NCBI GenBank assembly: GCA_900764045.1
Contig: CAAFMN010000026.1
Location: forward strand, 1 to 64,000
Length of the DNA: 64,000 nucleotides
Reading direction: 5' to 3'
Origin: Clostridia bacterium
Lineage (GTDB): Bacteria; Bacillota; Clostridia; Lachnospirales; Bianqueaceae
A program made the position numbers and the translations under genes. Each line of letters begins with the position of its first letter. Position 1 is the first letter of the stretch. The notes beneath the pieces were generated by a model, which saw only the letters and a program-made list of their open reading frames with translations, was not told where the DNA came from and made no database searches. This document shows positions 36,221 to 44,457 of this stretch, in pieces.

Positions 36221-37333
36221 ATGAAAACGACGATTGATGTTATTTCCGGATTTCTGGGAGCAGGCAAGACGACATTGATCAAGAAGCTGTTAAAGGATGG
36301 CCTGCAGGGAGAGAAGGTCGTATTGATTGAAAATGAATTCGGCGAGATCGGAATCGACGGAGGATTTTTGAAGGAGGCGGGGATTCAGATTACAGAGATG
36401 AATTCCGGCTGTATCTGCTGTACGCTGGTAGGAGATTTTGCCAAGGCGCTGCAGGAGGTTCTGAGCCAGTATGCGCCGGATCGGATTCTGATCGAGCCGT
36501 CCGGAGTAGGCAAGCTGTCCGATGTTGTAGAGGCGGTACACGGAATCGCGGATAAGATGCCGGAAGTGCAGCTGGGCGGCAGTGTAACGGTTGCCGATGT
36601 CTCCAAGTGCAAGATGTACATGAAGAACTTTGGCGAATTCTATAATAACCAGATTGAGAGCGCGGGCACTATTGTTCTGAGCCGGACACAGAAGGCTTCT
36701 GAGGATAAGGTGGAAGAGTGCGTACAGCTCATTAGAGAGCATAATCCTAAGGCGACGATCATCACGACTCCGTGGGACGAGCTGGCAGGCGAGCAGATTC
36801 TGGCGGCAATGACAGAGGGCAGTTCTCTGGAAGAGGAAATGATGGAGGAGATGCATGAGCATCATCACCATCATGATGACGACGAGGAGTGCTGCTGCCA
36901 TGATCACGAGCATCACCATCACGACCATGACGATGACGACGAGGAGTGCTGCTGCCATGACCACGAGCATCATCACCACGACCATGACGATGATGACGAG
37001 GAGTGCTGCTGCCATGACCATGAGCATCATCATCACCACCATCATCACGGTCATGACGCGGATGAAGTATTTACAAGCTGGGGCTTTGAGACAGCAAGGA
37101 AGTATACAGAGCAGGAGATTCATGACGCGTTGGCGGCGCTGGACGGCGGAGAGTACGGCGTAATTCTGCGTGCCAAGGGATATGTACCGGATGTTCAGGG
37201 CGGATGGATTCATTTTGATTTCGTTCCCGGTGAGGCAGAGGTGCGTCATGGCAGCGCGGAAGTCGAGGGCCGCGTGTGCGTAATCGGAAGCAATCTGACC
37301 GAGGACAAGCTGGCAGGCCTGTTCCGTAAGTAA
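36221..37333 (+). CDS. CobW/COG0523 G3E GTPase with His/Cys-rich metal-binding repeats
   Basis: A 370-residue G3E GTPase, a family of metallochaperones for zinc, cobalt or nickel. Residues 1-200 hold the GTPase: Walker A GFLGAGKTT, the metal motif GCICC and IEPSGVG. Between about 208 and 274 is a remarkable low-complexity region: three tandem copies of about 19 residues, with the core DDDEECCCHDHEHHHHDHD, and a terminal run of eight His. A CobW C-terminal domain (about 285-370) follows. The repeats are near-identical DNA units of 57 bases. This region should bind many metal ions and act as a metal reservoir or sensor. ATG 36221 follows AAGGGGA. It heads a run of six same-strand genes. Confidence 0.88.
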   Translation: MKTTIDVISGFLGAGKTTLIKKLLKDGLQGEKVVLIENEFGEIGIDGGFLKEAGIQITEMNSGCICCTLVGDFAKALQEVLSQYAPDRILIEPSGVGKLSDVVEAVHGIADKMPEVQLGGSVTVADVSKCKMYMKNFGEFYNNQIESAGTIVLSRTQKASEDKVEECVQLIREHNPKATIITTPWDELAGEQILAAMTEGSSLEEEMMEEMHEHHHHHDDDEECCCHDHEHHHHDHDDDDEECCCHDHEHHHHDHDDDDEECCCHDHEHHHHHHHHGHDADEVFTSWGFETARKYTEQEIHDALAALDGGEYGVILRAKGYVPDVQGGWIHFDFVPGEAEVRHGSAEVEGRVCVIGSNLTEDKLAGLFRK

Positions 37334-37375
37334 AATAAGAAAAGTAAGGACGATTTCCAAGGGAGAAAGCACTAT

Positions 37376-38314
37376 ATGGGAAAAAGGAAAAAGCTCTCCA
37401 AAGAGCAACTAAGAGCGAATATAATCTTCAGCATCATGATGCTTGCTGTGGCATTGATCGTTTTAGCGCTGGGGATTTGGCTGATCCGGGCGCTTAGCGG
37501 TGCGGATATTCCGGATAAGGCAAGAGACGCGGAGGAGAGCCGGACGGCTCAGGTCATCAGTATTCCGGAACCGCAGCGGATCAGCAGACCGGAGGAAAGC
37601 TCGGAGGAGAGCAGTCTCCCGGAGGAATCATCCAATGCAACGGAAGAAAGCTCGGATACGGTGTTTGCGGAAAGCTCCGAGGAGGAAAGCTCTTTCGAGG
37701 AGAGTTCCGAGGAAGAAGTTTCCGTAGAGGAGAGCGTACCGCCGGTGACCAATGAGTATTTCGCTGACGCGGCGTTTATCGGAAATTCGTTGACCGAAGG
37801 GTTGTTTATGTATACGGATATTGATGATCAGGCCGATGGATTCTATACGGTCGGATTGAATGTATCCAGCGCGCAGAGCGACGCGTTTGTAGATGACACA
37901 TATACACTGGATCAGGCCCTTGTACAGAAAGATTACCGCAAAATATATGTAATGATGGGACTGAATGAAGTGGGCTGGCCGGATGTGGACGGTTTTATCA
38001 GCGAATATGCAAGCCTTTTGCATCAGGTGGAACGGGATTGTCCTGAGGCACGGATCTATGTGCAGTCCATTCTGCCGGTAAGCGCGGCGCGTTCCAGTGA
38101 AGGCGATTCGATCAACAACAGCAATATTAGAAGATTCAATGAGAAGATCCGGGAGATGGCCGAGAGCAACAACTGGACCTACCTCAATGTGTGGGAGTCC
38201 ATTGCCGATGAAGACGGTGAGCTGCCGTCCGACGCGGCGCCGGACGGAGTCCATTTTGGACCGGAGTACATGGAGATCTGGCTGCAATACCTGAGGGAGC
38301 ATGTATCGGCATAA
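37376..38314 (+). CDS. Membrane-anchored SGNH/GDSL-like hydrolase
   Basis: A 312-residue protein with one N-terminal membrane span (about 16-38). A Ser/Glu-rich tether (55-120) is made of ESSEE-like runs. The C-terminal SGNH hydrolase domain has FIGNSLTEG (nucleophile S138), GLNEVGW in place of GxND, and DGVHFGP for the Asp-x-x-His pair. It is likely an esterase acting on wall polymers or glycans outside the cell. It lies 42 bases after cobW and 21 before the next gene. Confidence 0.82.
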   Translation: MGKRKKLSKEQLRANIIFSIMMLAVALIVLALGIWLIRALSGADIPDKARDAEESRTAQVISIPEPQRISRPEESSEESSLPEESSNATEESSDTVFAESSEEESSFEESSEEEVSVEESVPPVTNEYFADAAFIGNSLTEGLFMYTDIDDQADGFYTVGLNVSSAQSDAFVDDTYTLDQALVQKDYRKIYVMMGLNEVGWPDVDGFISEYASLLHQVERDCPEARIYVQSILPVSAARSSEGDSINNSNIRRFNEKIREMAESNNWTYLNVWESIADEDGELPSDAAPDGVHFGPEYMEIWLQYLREHVSA

Positions 38315-38335
38315 AAGAATAAGGGGATGAATGTC

Positions 38336-38812
38336 ATGAAGAAGTTTGGTTTGATTTTGATGTGTATAATGATGGCTGTACTGAGTGCCTGCTCAGGCGG
38401 GACGACGGCAAAGGAGCTGAATATGACGGAGCTTGCGGAAAAGCTGAAGACATCCGGAGCTTTTGAGCAGAATATCAGCAGCACGATGGCACAGGTTAAG
38501 GCGGAGAAGGCAGTGAAAATGTATGGAGCGGATTCGGCGGATGTGCAGGACGCGGTATATTATACCTGCGTTGGAGCGACAGCCGCGGAGATCCTGATCT
38601 TCCAGTGCACAGATGAAGCCGCGGCCAAGCGGGTATACGCGTTGGCGGACACGCATTTGACAGACCTGCAAAATACCTATCAGTCCTATGCGCCCGCGGA
38701 AGCGCAGAAGGTAGCCAACGCGGTCAAGCAGCAGTATGGAAAGTATGTGATCGTAGTCGTATCATCGAATGCGGATACTGTTAAGTCGGTGATTGCGGAG
38801 GAGACAAAGTGA
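38336..38812 (+). CDS. DUF4358-like lipoprotein
   Basis: A 158-residue lipoprotein (lipobox LSAC). The mature domain with TELAEKLKTSGAFEQ at its start matches my recollection of DUF4358, a small Clostridial domain of unknown function. I place the start at ATG 38336, nine bases after AAGGGG; the ATG at 38327 abuts that site directly and is unlikely. The stop overlaps the start of the next gene (TGATG). Confidence 0.75.
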   Translation: MKKFGLILMCIMMAVLSACSGGTTAKELNMTELAEKLKTSGAFEQNISSTMAQVKAEKAVKMYGADSADVQDAVYYTCVGATAAEILIFQCTDEAAAKRVYALADTHLTDLQNTYQSYAPAEAQKVANAVKQQYGKYVIVVVSSNADTVKSVIAEETK

Positions 38813-39765
38813 TGGCACAGCAGAGCGTTCCGGTATATGTGCTGGCTGGCTTCCTGGAGAGCGGCAAGACGACCATGATCCGGGAGTTGCTGGAGGATCC
38901 GGAGTTTACAGAAGGCGAGAAGACGCTGCTGATCGTGTGTGAAGAGGGCGAGGAAGAATTTTCGGAGACGCTCCTGAAGCGCAGCAATACGGTGATGACG
39001 ACCGTGGACAAGCTGGAAGATATGACATATGGATATCTGGCGAAGCTCAATAAAAAAGAAAAGCCGCAGCGGGTGATTCTGGAGTATAACGGCACCTGGT
39101 CGCTGGAGGCGCTGATGCAGCATGAGCTGCCGGCATCATGGGAGTTTGCGCAGATCATCACGCCGGTCAACGCTGAGACCTTTGACCTGTATATCAAGAA
39201 TATGCGTCAGATGATGGTAGAACACCTGACCTATGCGGATCTGATTGTTTTTAACCGTTGTACAGATGAGACGCCGGTCAAGGTCTACTGGCGCAATATG
39301 AAGATGATCAACCGGGCCGCCATGCTGATTTTTGAAAAAGCGGGCGGAGATGTGATCGAAGTCAGCGGCGAGGATATCCTGCCGTATGATCTCAAAGCGC
39401 CGGTGATCGAGATTAAAGACGACGACTTTGGAATCTGGTATGTGGATGCGATGGAGAACCCGGACAGGTATGAAGGGAAAACCGTACAGTTTACCGGAAT
39501 GGCCTATAGAGAGCCGAACTTCCCGGCGGGCTATTTTGTACCCGGCCGGTTTGCCATGACCTGCTGCGCTAATGATATGCAGTTTATGGGATATCTGTGC
39601 AAGAGCAAGGTGGCGGAAAAACTCAAGAAGGATACGTGGGTAGAGGTAACTGCGGTCGTTCATCATGAGTATATGGAGGCCTATGGCGGGCAAGCTCCGG
39701 TGCTGTATGCCAAGCGTGTAGCGCCGGGAGTCAAGCCGGAGAACGAATATGTCTACCTATATTAA
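38812..39765 (+). CDS. G3E-like GTPase fused to a TIGR03943/YcgQ-type domain
   Basis: A 317-residue two-domain protein. Residues 1-190 form a G3E-like P-loop GTPase with Walker A GFLESGKTT and IVFNRC as a variant of the NKxD base motif. The GCxCC metal motif of CobW proteins is missing. Residues 205-317 resemble the C-terminal domain of TIGR03943 (YcgQ) proteins, with GMAYREPNFPAG and the Cys pair MTCCANDMQFMG. In other Firmicutes these domains are separate proteins of a zinc-responsive permease locus. The fusion here suggests that GTPase and metal-handling module work together. It overlaps proA by 17 bases. Confidence 0.78.
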   Translation: MAQQSVPVYVLAGFLESGKTTMIRELLEDPEFTEGEKTLLIVCEEGEEEFSETLLKRSNTVMTTVDKLEDMTYGYLAKLNKKEKPQRVILEYNGTWSLEALMQHELPASWEFAQIITPVNAETFDLYIKNMRQMMVEHLTYADLIVFNRCTDETPVKVYWRNMKMINRAAMLIFEKAGGDVIEVSGEDILPYDLKAPVIEIKDDDFGIWYVDAMENPDRYEGKTVQFTGMAYREPNFPAGYFVPGRFAMTCCANDMQFMGYLCKSKVAEKLKKDTWVEVTAVVHHEYMEAYGGQAPVLYAKRVAPGVKPENEYVYLY

Positions 39766-41002
39766 AGAACTGGGACAGAAGGCCAAGGCAGCGGCGGCGG
39801 ATCTTGCCGGGCTGACCCGGCAGGAAAAGAACGCGTGCCTGAGAGCGGCGGCGGATCAGTTGATAGCGGATGCCGGACCGATCCTGCAGGCAAATGCGCA
39901 GGATATGGCGGAGGCAGCCCGGAAAGGGATGAAGGAGTCTCTGCAGGACCGCCTGAAACTTACTGAAAAAAGGATACAGGCCATGGCAGAGGGGCTGCGC
40001 CAGGTGGCGGAGCTTCCGGATCCGATCGGAGAGACCGTGATGGAGACAGTGCGGCCCAATGGACTGGTACTGAAGCAGGTGCGGGTTCCGATCGGCGTAA
40101 TCGGGATTATCTACGAGGCAAGGCCCAATGTAACGGCTGACGCGTTTGCACTGTGTTTTAAGACCGGCAACGCGGTGATACTGCGCGGCGGCAGCGATGC
40201 GATCTGCTCTAATCAGGCGATTGCGGCATCGTTACGCGCGGCGATCGGCAATATGGGCTATAACGCGGACGCGGTTCAGGTCGTGGAGGACACCTCCAGG
40301 GAATGCGCGGCAGAGATGATGCGGCTGCGGGAGTCGATCGATGTACTGATTCCTCGTGGAGGCGCAGGGCTGATACGCAGTGTCGTGGAAAACAGTACGG
40401 TGCCGGTGATTGAAACCGGCAGCGGCAACTGCCATATCTATGTGGATCAGGACGCGGATCTGGACATGGCAGTGCGGATCATACATAATGCGAAGACACA
40501 GCGGACGGGTGTGTGCAATGCCTGTGAGTCCCTTGTGATTCACGAGGCAATCGCTGAAGAGGCGATCCCGCGGATTGCGGCAGACCTCCTGGCGGCAGGT
40601 GTTGAGATCCGTGGGGATGAACGGGTATGCGCTCTGGTGCCGCAGGCGATACCGGCGACGGAGCAGGATTGGGGTACGGAGTATCTGGACCTGATTATCT
40701 CAATGAAGACGGTGGCTTCGTTGGAAGAGGCGATTGCGCATATCAATCGCTATAACACGAAACATTCCGAGGCGATCATAACCCGGAATGCGGAGGCGGC
40801 GCAGCGTTTTCTGCGGCAGGTAGATGCAGCCTGTGTATATGTGAATGCATCGACGAGATTTACCGACGGATATGAGTTCGGATTTGGCGCAGAGATCGGA
40901 ATCAGTACGCAGAAGCTTCATGCAAGAGGACCGATGGGCCTCTTGGCTTTGACAACAACCAAATATGAGATTACCGGAACCGGTCAGGTACGGGAAATCT
41001 AA
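39749..41002 (+). CDS. proA: Glutamate-5-semialdehyde dehydrogenase
   Basis: A 417-residue enzyme that reduces gamma-glutamyl phosphate to glutamate-5-semialdehyde with NADPH in proline synthesis. Family landmarks are all visible: VPIGVIGIIYEARPNVT, the catalytic Cys in GVCNACESLV, and NASTRFTDGYEFGFGAEIGIST near the end. It overlaps the preceding GTPase gene by 17 bases. The partner kinase gene proB is not next to it, which is less common. Confidence 0.96.
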   Translation: MSTYIKELGQKAKAAAADLAGLTRQEKNACLRAAADQLIADAGPILQANAQDMAEAARKGMKESLQDRLKLTEKRIQAMAEGLRQVAELPDPIGETVMETVRPNGLVLKQVRVPIGVIGIIYEARPNVTADAFALCFKTGNAVILRGGSDAICSNQAIAASLRAAIGNMGYNADAVQVVEDTSRECAAEMMRLRESIDVLIPRGGAGLIRSVVENSTVPVIETGSGNCHIYVDQDADLDMAVRIIHNAKTQRTGVCNACESLVIHEAIAEEAIPRIAADLLAAGVEIRGDERVCALVPQAIPATEQDWGTEYLDLIISMKTVASLEEAIAHINRYNTKHSEAIITRNAEAAQRFLRQVDAACVYVNASTRFTDGYEFGFGAEIGISTQKLHARGPMGLLALTTTKYEITGTGQVREI

Positions 41003-41016
41003 AAAGGAGTTTACGA

Positions 41017-42711
41017 ATGAGACGGCTGCTTAAGAATGGAACCGTGATCAATGTTTTTACCGGAGAGCTGGAAAAAAGCAATGTGCTGATTGAGGACGGC
41101 AGGATTATCGGAGTCGGAGAGTATGGAGAAGCGGATGCCGACGAGACGGCGGACGTTACGGGGATGTATATATGCCCGGGCTTTATTGATGGCCACATCC
41201 ACATTGAGAGTACGATGCTGCTGCCTGCGGAATTTGCCCGTGCGGCAGTTCCGCACGGAACGACGGCAGTGGTCGCGGATCCACATGAGATTGCCAATGT
41301 GTGTGGATCGGCAGGAATCCGTTACATGCTGGAGAAGAGTGAGAGGCTTCCGATGACGGTATATATGATGATCCCGTCCTGTGTTCCGGCGACAGAATTT
41401 GATGAGTCCGGAGCCAGGCTGGAAGCGGAAGATATCGTGAAGTTCTACGGCCATCCCAGAGTGCTGGGACTGGGTGAGATGATGAATTATCCCGGAGTAC
41501 TCGCAGGCGATCCAGGAGTAATGGACAAGATCCATAGAACATTGGAAAGGGGACTGCTGGTAAACGGACATGCGCCCCTCCTTTCGGGGAAAGCGCTGGA
41601 CACTTACATTGCGGCCGGAATCAGTGATGATCACGAGTGTTCTTCGGCGGAGGAGGCAATAGAACGCATTCGTAAGGGACAGAGAGTCATGATCCGACAG
41701 GGGACGGCGGCGCGTAATCTGGAAGCGCTGCTGCCGCTGTTTGAGGAGCCGTTTGCTTCAAGATGCCTTTTGGTAACGGATGATAAGCACCCGGCGGATC
41801 TGCTGAAGCACGGTCATATCGACGATATTATCCGGAGCGCGGCGCGGCAGGGAAAGAGCGCGATTACAGGAATCCGCATGGCGACGCTATGGGCGGCGGA
41901 ATATTTCGGACTTCGGCATGTCGGCGCGGTGGCGCCGGGATATAGAGCGGATCTGGTGCTGTTGACAGATCTGAAACAGGTAAAGGTGCATAGCGTATAC
42001 AAGGACGGAGTTCTGGTGGCGGAGAAAGGGCAGTGCCTGCCTTTTTCGGAAGCGGAGGGCAGGGAAGAAGAGGAAGAGCAGATACGGCATTCCTTCTGCA
42101 TGAAGACTATGCGGCCGGAGGATTTTCTGATGGATATTCACGGAAAGCATCGCTGCCGTGTGATTCGCCTGGTCAAGGGAGAACTCCTGACAGAAGAAAT
42201 GCATACCGAAGTGGATTTTGATAAGGATAACGGAATCGATATAAGCCGGGATATCCTTAAGATTGCTGTGGCGGAACGCCATCATGGCACAGGTCATGTC
42301 GGTATGGGACTGATCTCAGGAATCGGATTGAAAAAAGGAGCCATTGCTTCTTCGGTATCTCATGACGCGCATAATCTGATTATCGTCGGAACCAATGAGG
42401 CGGATATGGCGATTGCGGCCAACAGGCTTCGTGAACTTGGCGGCGGGATTCTCACGGTAGCTGAAGGGAAGGTCGTCGCGGAGATGCCTCTGCCGTATGC
42501 GGGGCTGATGACGGGAGCTGACGCACAGACTGCGGCGTGGCAGAACGACGCGGTGCGGGAAAGTGTTCATTCCTTGGAAGTGCCGCAGGAGACGGAACCG
42601 TTTATGACAACCGCGTTTATCAGCCTGACGGTAATTCCGCATATCAAGATCACCACTTTGGGGTTGGTGGATGTGGACCGGCAGGAACAGGTACCGTTAG
42701 TAGAAGATTGA
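41017..42711 (+). CDS. ade: Adenine deaminase
   Basis: A 564-residue amidohydrolase that converts adenine to hypoxanthine in purine salvage. Metal ligands appear in GFIDGHIHIEST (about 57-68). Further family segments are HGTTAVVADPHEIANV, NGHAPLLSG, DDHECSS and VLVTDDKHP. The C-terminal domain with RHHGTGHVGMGLISG is typical of bacterial Ade. It follows proA by 14 bases and ends at a strong terminator. A hypoxanthine/guanine permease gene lies 8 kb downstream. Confidence 0.94.
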   Translation: MRRLLKNGTVINVFTGELEKSNVLIEDGRIIGVGEYGEADADETADVTGMYICPGFIDGHIHIESTMLLPAEFARAAVPHGTTAVVADPHEIANVCGSAGIRYMLEKSERLPMTVYMMIPSCVPATEFDESGARLEAEDIVKFYGHPRVLGLGEMMNYPGVLAGDPGVMDKIHRTLERGLLVNGHAPLLSGKALDTYIAAGISDDHECSSAEEAIERIRKGQRVMIRQGTAARNLEALLPLFEEPFASRCLLVTDDKHPADLLKHGHIDDIIRSAARQGKSAITGIRMATLWAAEYFGLRHVGAVAPGYRADLVLLTDLKQVKVHSVYKDGVLVAEKGQCLPFSEAEGREEEEEQIRHSFCMKTMRPEDFLMDIHGKHRCRVIRLVKGELLTEEMHTEVDFDKDNGIDISRDILKIAVAERHHGTGHVGMGLISGIGLKKGAIASSVSHDAHNLIIVGTNEADMAIAANRLRELGGGILTVAEGKVVAEMPLPYAGLMTGADAQTAAWQNDAVRESVHSLEVPQETEPFMTTAFISLTVIPHIKITTLGLVDVDRQEQVPLVED

Positions 42712-42749
42712 AAAAAGTGTTTCAGGGGTGAGCCTGAAACACTTTTTTT
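42711..42749. terminator. Bidirectional terminator
   Basis: A 13-pair stem, AAAGTGTTTCAGG / CCTGAAACACTTT, has A-rich and T-rich flanks. It ends the ade operon and the converging araC-type gene. Confidence 0.9.
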
Positions 42750-43617
42750 AGCTATGCGGTTTTTCCAGTCGGGCCTGATTGCGGTAATCTCTGGGAGACT
42801 GTCCGCTGAGCCGACGGAAGATTTTGGAGAAGTACAGAGGATCATCGATGCCGACGGAATAGCTGACTTCCTGAATGGACAAGGAGGTATCCCGCAGCAG
42901 AGACTGCGCGTTACGGATCCGCACAAGCTGAATATATTCGGAAACCGTCATTCCCATATCGCTTTTGAAGATGCGGGAAATATACGAGCGGCTGTAGCTT
43001 ACATGCTGGCAGAGCGTATCCATATCGATCGGCAGATAAAAATTCTGGTCGATAAAGGCCGTGATCTTGGCCGGAATGGATTCCTCCGGTTCCGGTTGTA
43101 CGGCCTCCTTGGTACGCAGCGCCAGATCGATTTTATAAAAGAGAGTATACAGCGCGCCGATGGCACAGAAGCGGTAGCGATCCTCTTCATCGCCCAGCGC
43201 GTTGATGATCTGGTACATGGAACGCTGCAGAGAGTCGTTGAGAATGCTGTTCAGCACATAATGCTCGGTCGTGATGTGGATACTGTGGAGAAAACGCGGA
43301 CATAGGGAGGAGTTAAAGGCGACCCACATGATCTCCCAGGGATCGTCCGGATCAGCCCAGTAATGGTGCAGATGGCGAGGAAAAAGGAAAAATATATCCC
43401 CTGCTGTAAGCGGAACAGCAGGATGTGAGTCTTGCTCCAGATAGCCTTTGCCGGAAACGACAATGACTAGCTTGTAGGTGTCCAGAACGCGCGGGCCGAT
43501 GTTGTGCGAAGGACTGCATTTTCGCTGTCCGGCCCAAGAGATGTGAATGTCTGCCGGAGAGGAAAAAGACGATTCTTTTGGAAGCGTATAAAAATACTGC
43601 CTTATGGATTCTTCCAT
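42748..43617 (-). CDS. AraC-family regulator with cupin sensor domain
   Basis: A 289-residue regulator. The N-terminal half is a cupin-like sugar-sensing domain with VIVVSGKGYLEQ and AGDIFFLFPRHLHHYWAD. The C-terminal 100 residues hold the double helix-turn-helix, with LCQHVSYSRSYISRIFKSDMG and GIDDPLYFSKIFRRLSGQSPRDYR. This group usually activates carbohydrate-use genes. ATG 43617 lies nine bases after AAAGGAG; another ATG two codons upstream is too close to it. No sugar transporter is adjacent, so the target is unknown; the nearby fucosidase gene is a possibility. Confidence 0.9.
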   Translation of the reverse strand: MEESIRQYFYTLPKESSFSSPADIHISWAGQRKCSPSHNIGPRVLDTYKLVIVVSGKGYLEQDSHPAVPLTAGDIFFLFPRHLHHYWADPDDPWEIMWVAFNSSLCPRFLHSIHITTEHYVLNSILNDSLQRSMYQIINALGDEEDRYRFCAIGALYTLFYKIDLALRTKEAVQPEPEESIPAKITAFIDQNFYLPIDMDTLCQHVSYSRSYISRIFKSDMGMTVSEYIQLVRIRNAQSLLRDTSLSIQEVSYSVGIDDPLYFSKIFRRLSGQSPRDYRNQARLEKPHS

Positions 43618-43703
43618 GATCATCAACTCCTTTACGGTTATTTTAGCATGATGGGACAAGAAAGACAAGAAAAAATGTTTAGAAAGTTGTAAGATTCGTA
43701 GGA

Positions 43704-43732
43704 TTGCGAAGCAGGCATTCCTATGGTATAAT
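43704..43732 (+). promoter_or_regulatory. Promoter of the cyclophilin gene
   Basis: TTGCGA (43704-43709), 17 bases, TATAAT (43727-43732). Confidence 0.7.
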
Positions 43733-43806
43733 AATGACGGCTTGAAAAATAAAAGACTCAGGCCGGAATAAGCTGCGTCAGAATGACGGGAAACGGGGAA
43801 TCAGAT

Positions 43807-44394
43807 ATGAAAAGGTTGATGGCGGCGCTGTGCGCGCTGGTACTGGCGATGGGAGCATTGGCAGGATGTTCCGAAAGCGCCGGGCAAGAGAGTCAGCAGG
43901 AGAACAACAATCCTGTAGTTACAGTGGAGATGGCGAATGGCGGCGTGTTCCAGATCGAGCTGTATCCGGATAAAGCGCCCAATACGGTCAATAATTTTAT
44001 CTCGCTGGTACAGAAGGGATATTACGATGGGATTATCTTTCATCGGGTAGAGGCTGGACTTCTGGTGCAGGGCGGTGACCCGAACGGCACAGGAATCGGC
44101 GGACCAGGGTATCAGATCAAAGGTGAATTTTCCAACAATGGTGTGGAGAATGACTTAAAGCATACGACAGGCGTAATTTCGATGGCACGGACGATGCTCT
44201 CCTACGATACGGCGGGCAGCCAGTTCTTCATCTGTCTGACAGATCTGCCGTCATTGGATGGAGATTATGCGACATTCGGAAAAGTGATCAGCGGTATGGA
44301 TGTCGTGCAGAAGATTGCTGTGGGAGATACAATGAAAAAGGTTACAGTGGATACCAAGGGTGTGACGTATCCGGAACCGGAGAAGATTCAGTAA
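43807..44394 (+). CDS. Cyclophilin-type peptidyl-prolyl isomerase lipoprotein
   Basis: A 195-residue lipoprotein (lipobox ALAGC) with a cyclophilin domain from about 45 to 185. The active-site region reads FHRVEAGLLVQGGDP and the second block SMARTMLSYDTAGSQFFI, close to the bacterial consensus. It should assist proline isomerisation during folding of exported proteins on the outer membrane face. The ATG at 43807 has GGGGA upstream; a longer in-frame start lacks support. Confidence 0.9.
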   Translation: MKRLMAALCALVLAMGALAGCSESAGQESQQENNNPVVTVEMANGGVFQIELYPDKAPNTVNNFISLVQKGYYDGIIFHRVEAGLLVQGGDPNGTGIGGPGYQIKGEFSNNGVENDLKHTTGVISMARTMLSYDTAGSQFFICLTDLPSLDGDYATFGKVISGMDVVQKIAVGDTMKKVTVDTKGVTYPEPEKIQ

Positions 44395-44401
44395 ATAGAA
44401 G

Positions 44402-44441
44402 TAGGGACGGTGCATCCCAATCAGAGGCACCGTCCCTTTTT
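44402..44441. terminator. Terminator after the cyclophilin gene
   Basis: AGGGACGGTGC pairs with GCACCGTCCCT and is followed by five T residues. Confidence 0.88.
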
Positions 44442-44457
44442 ATTGAATTCATTCGTT

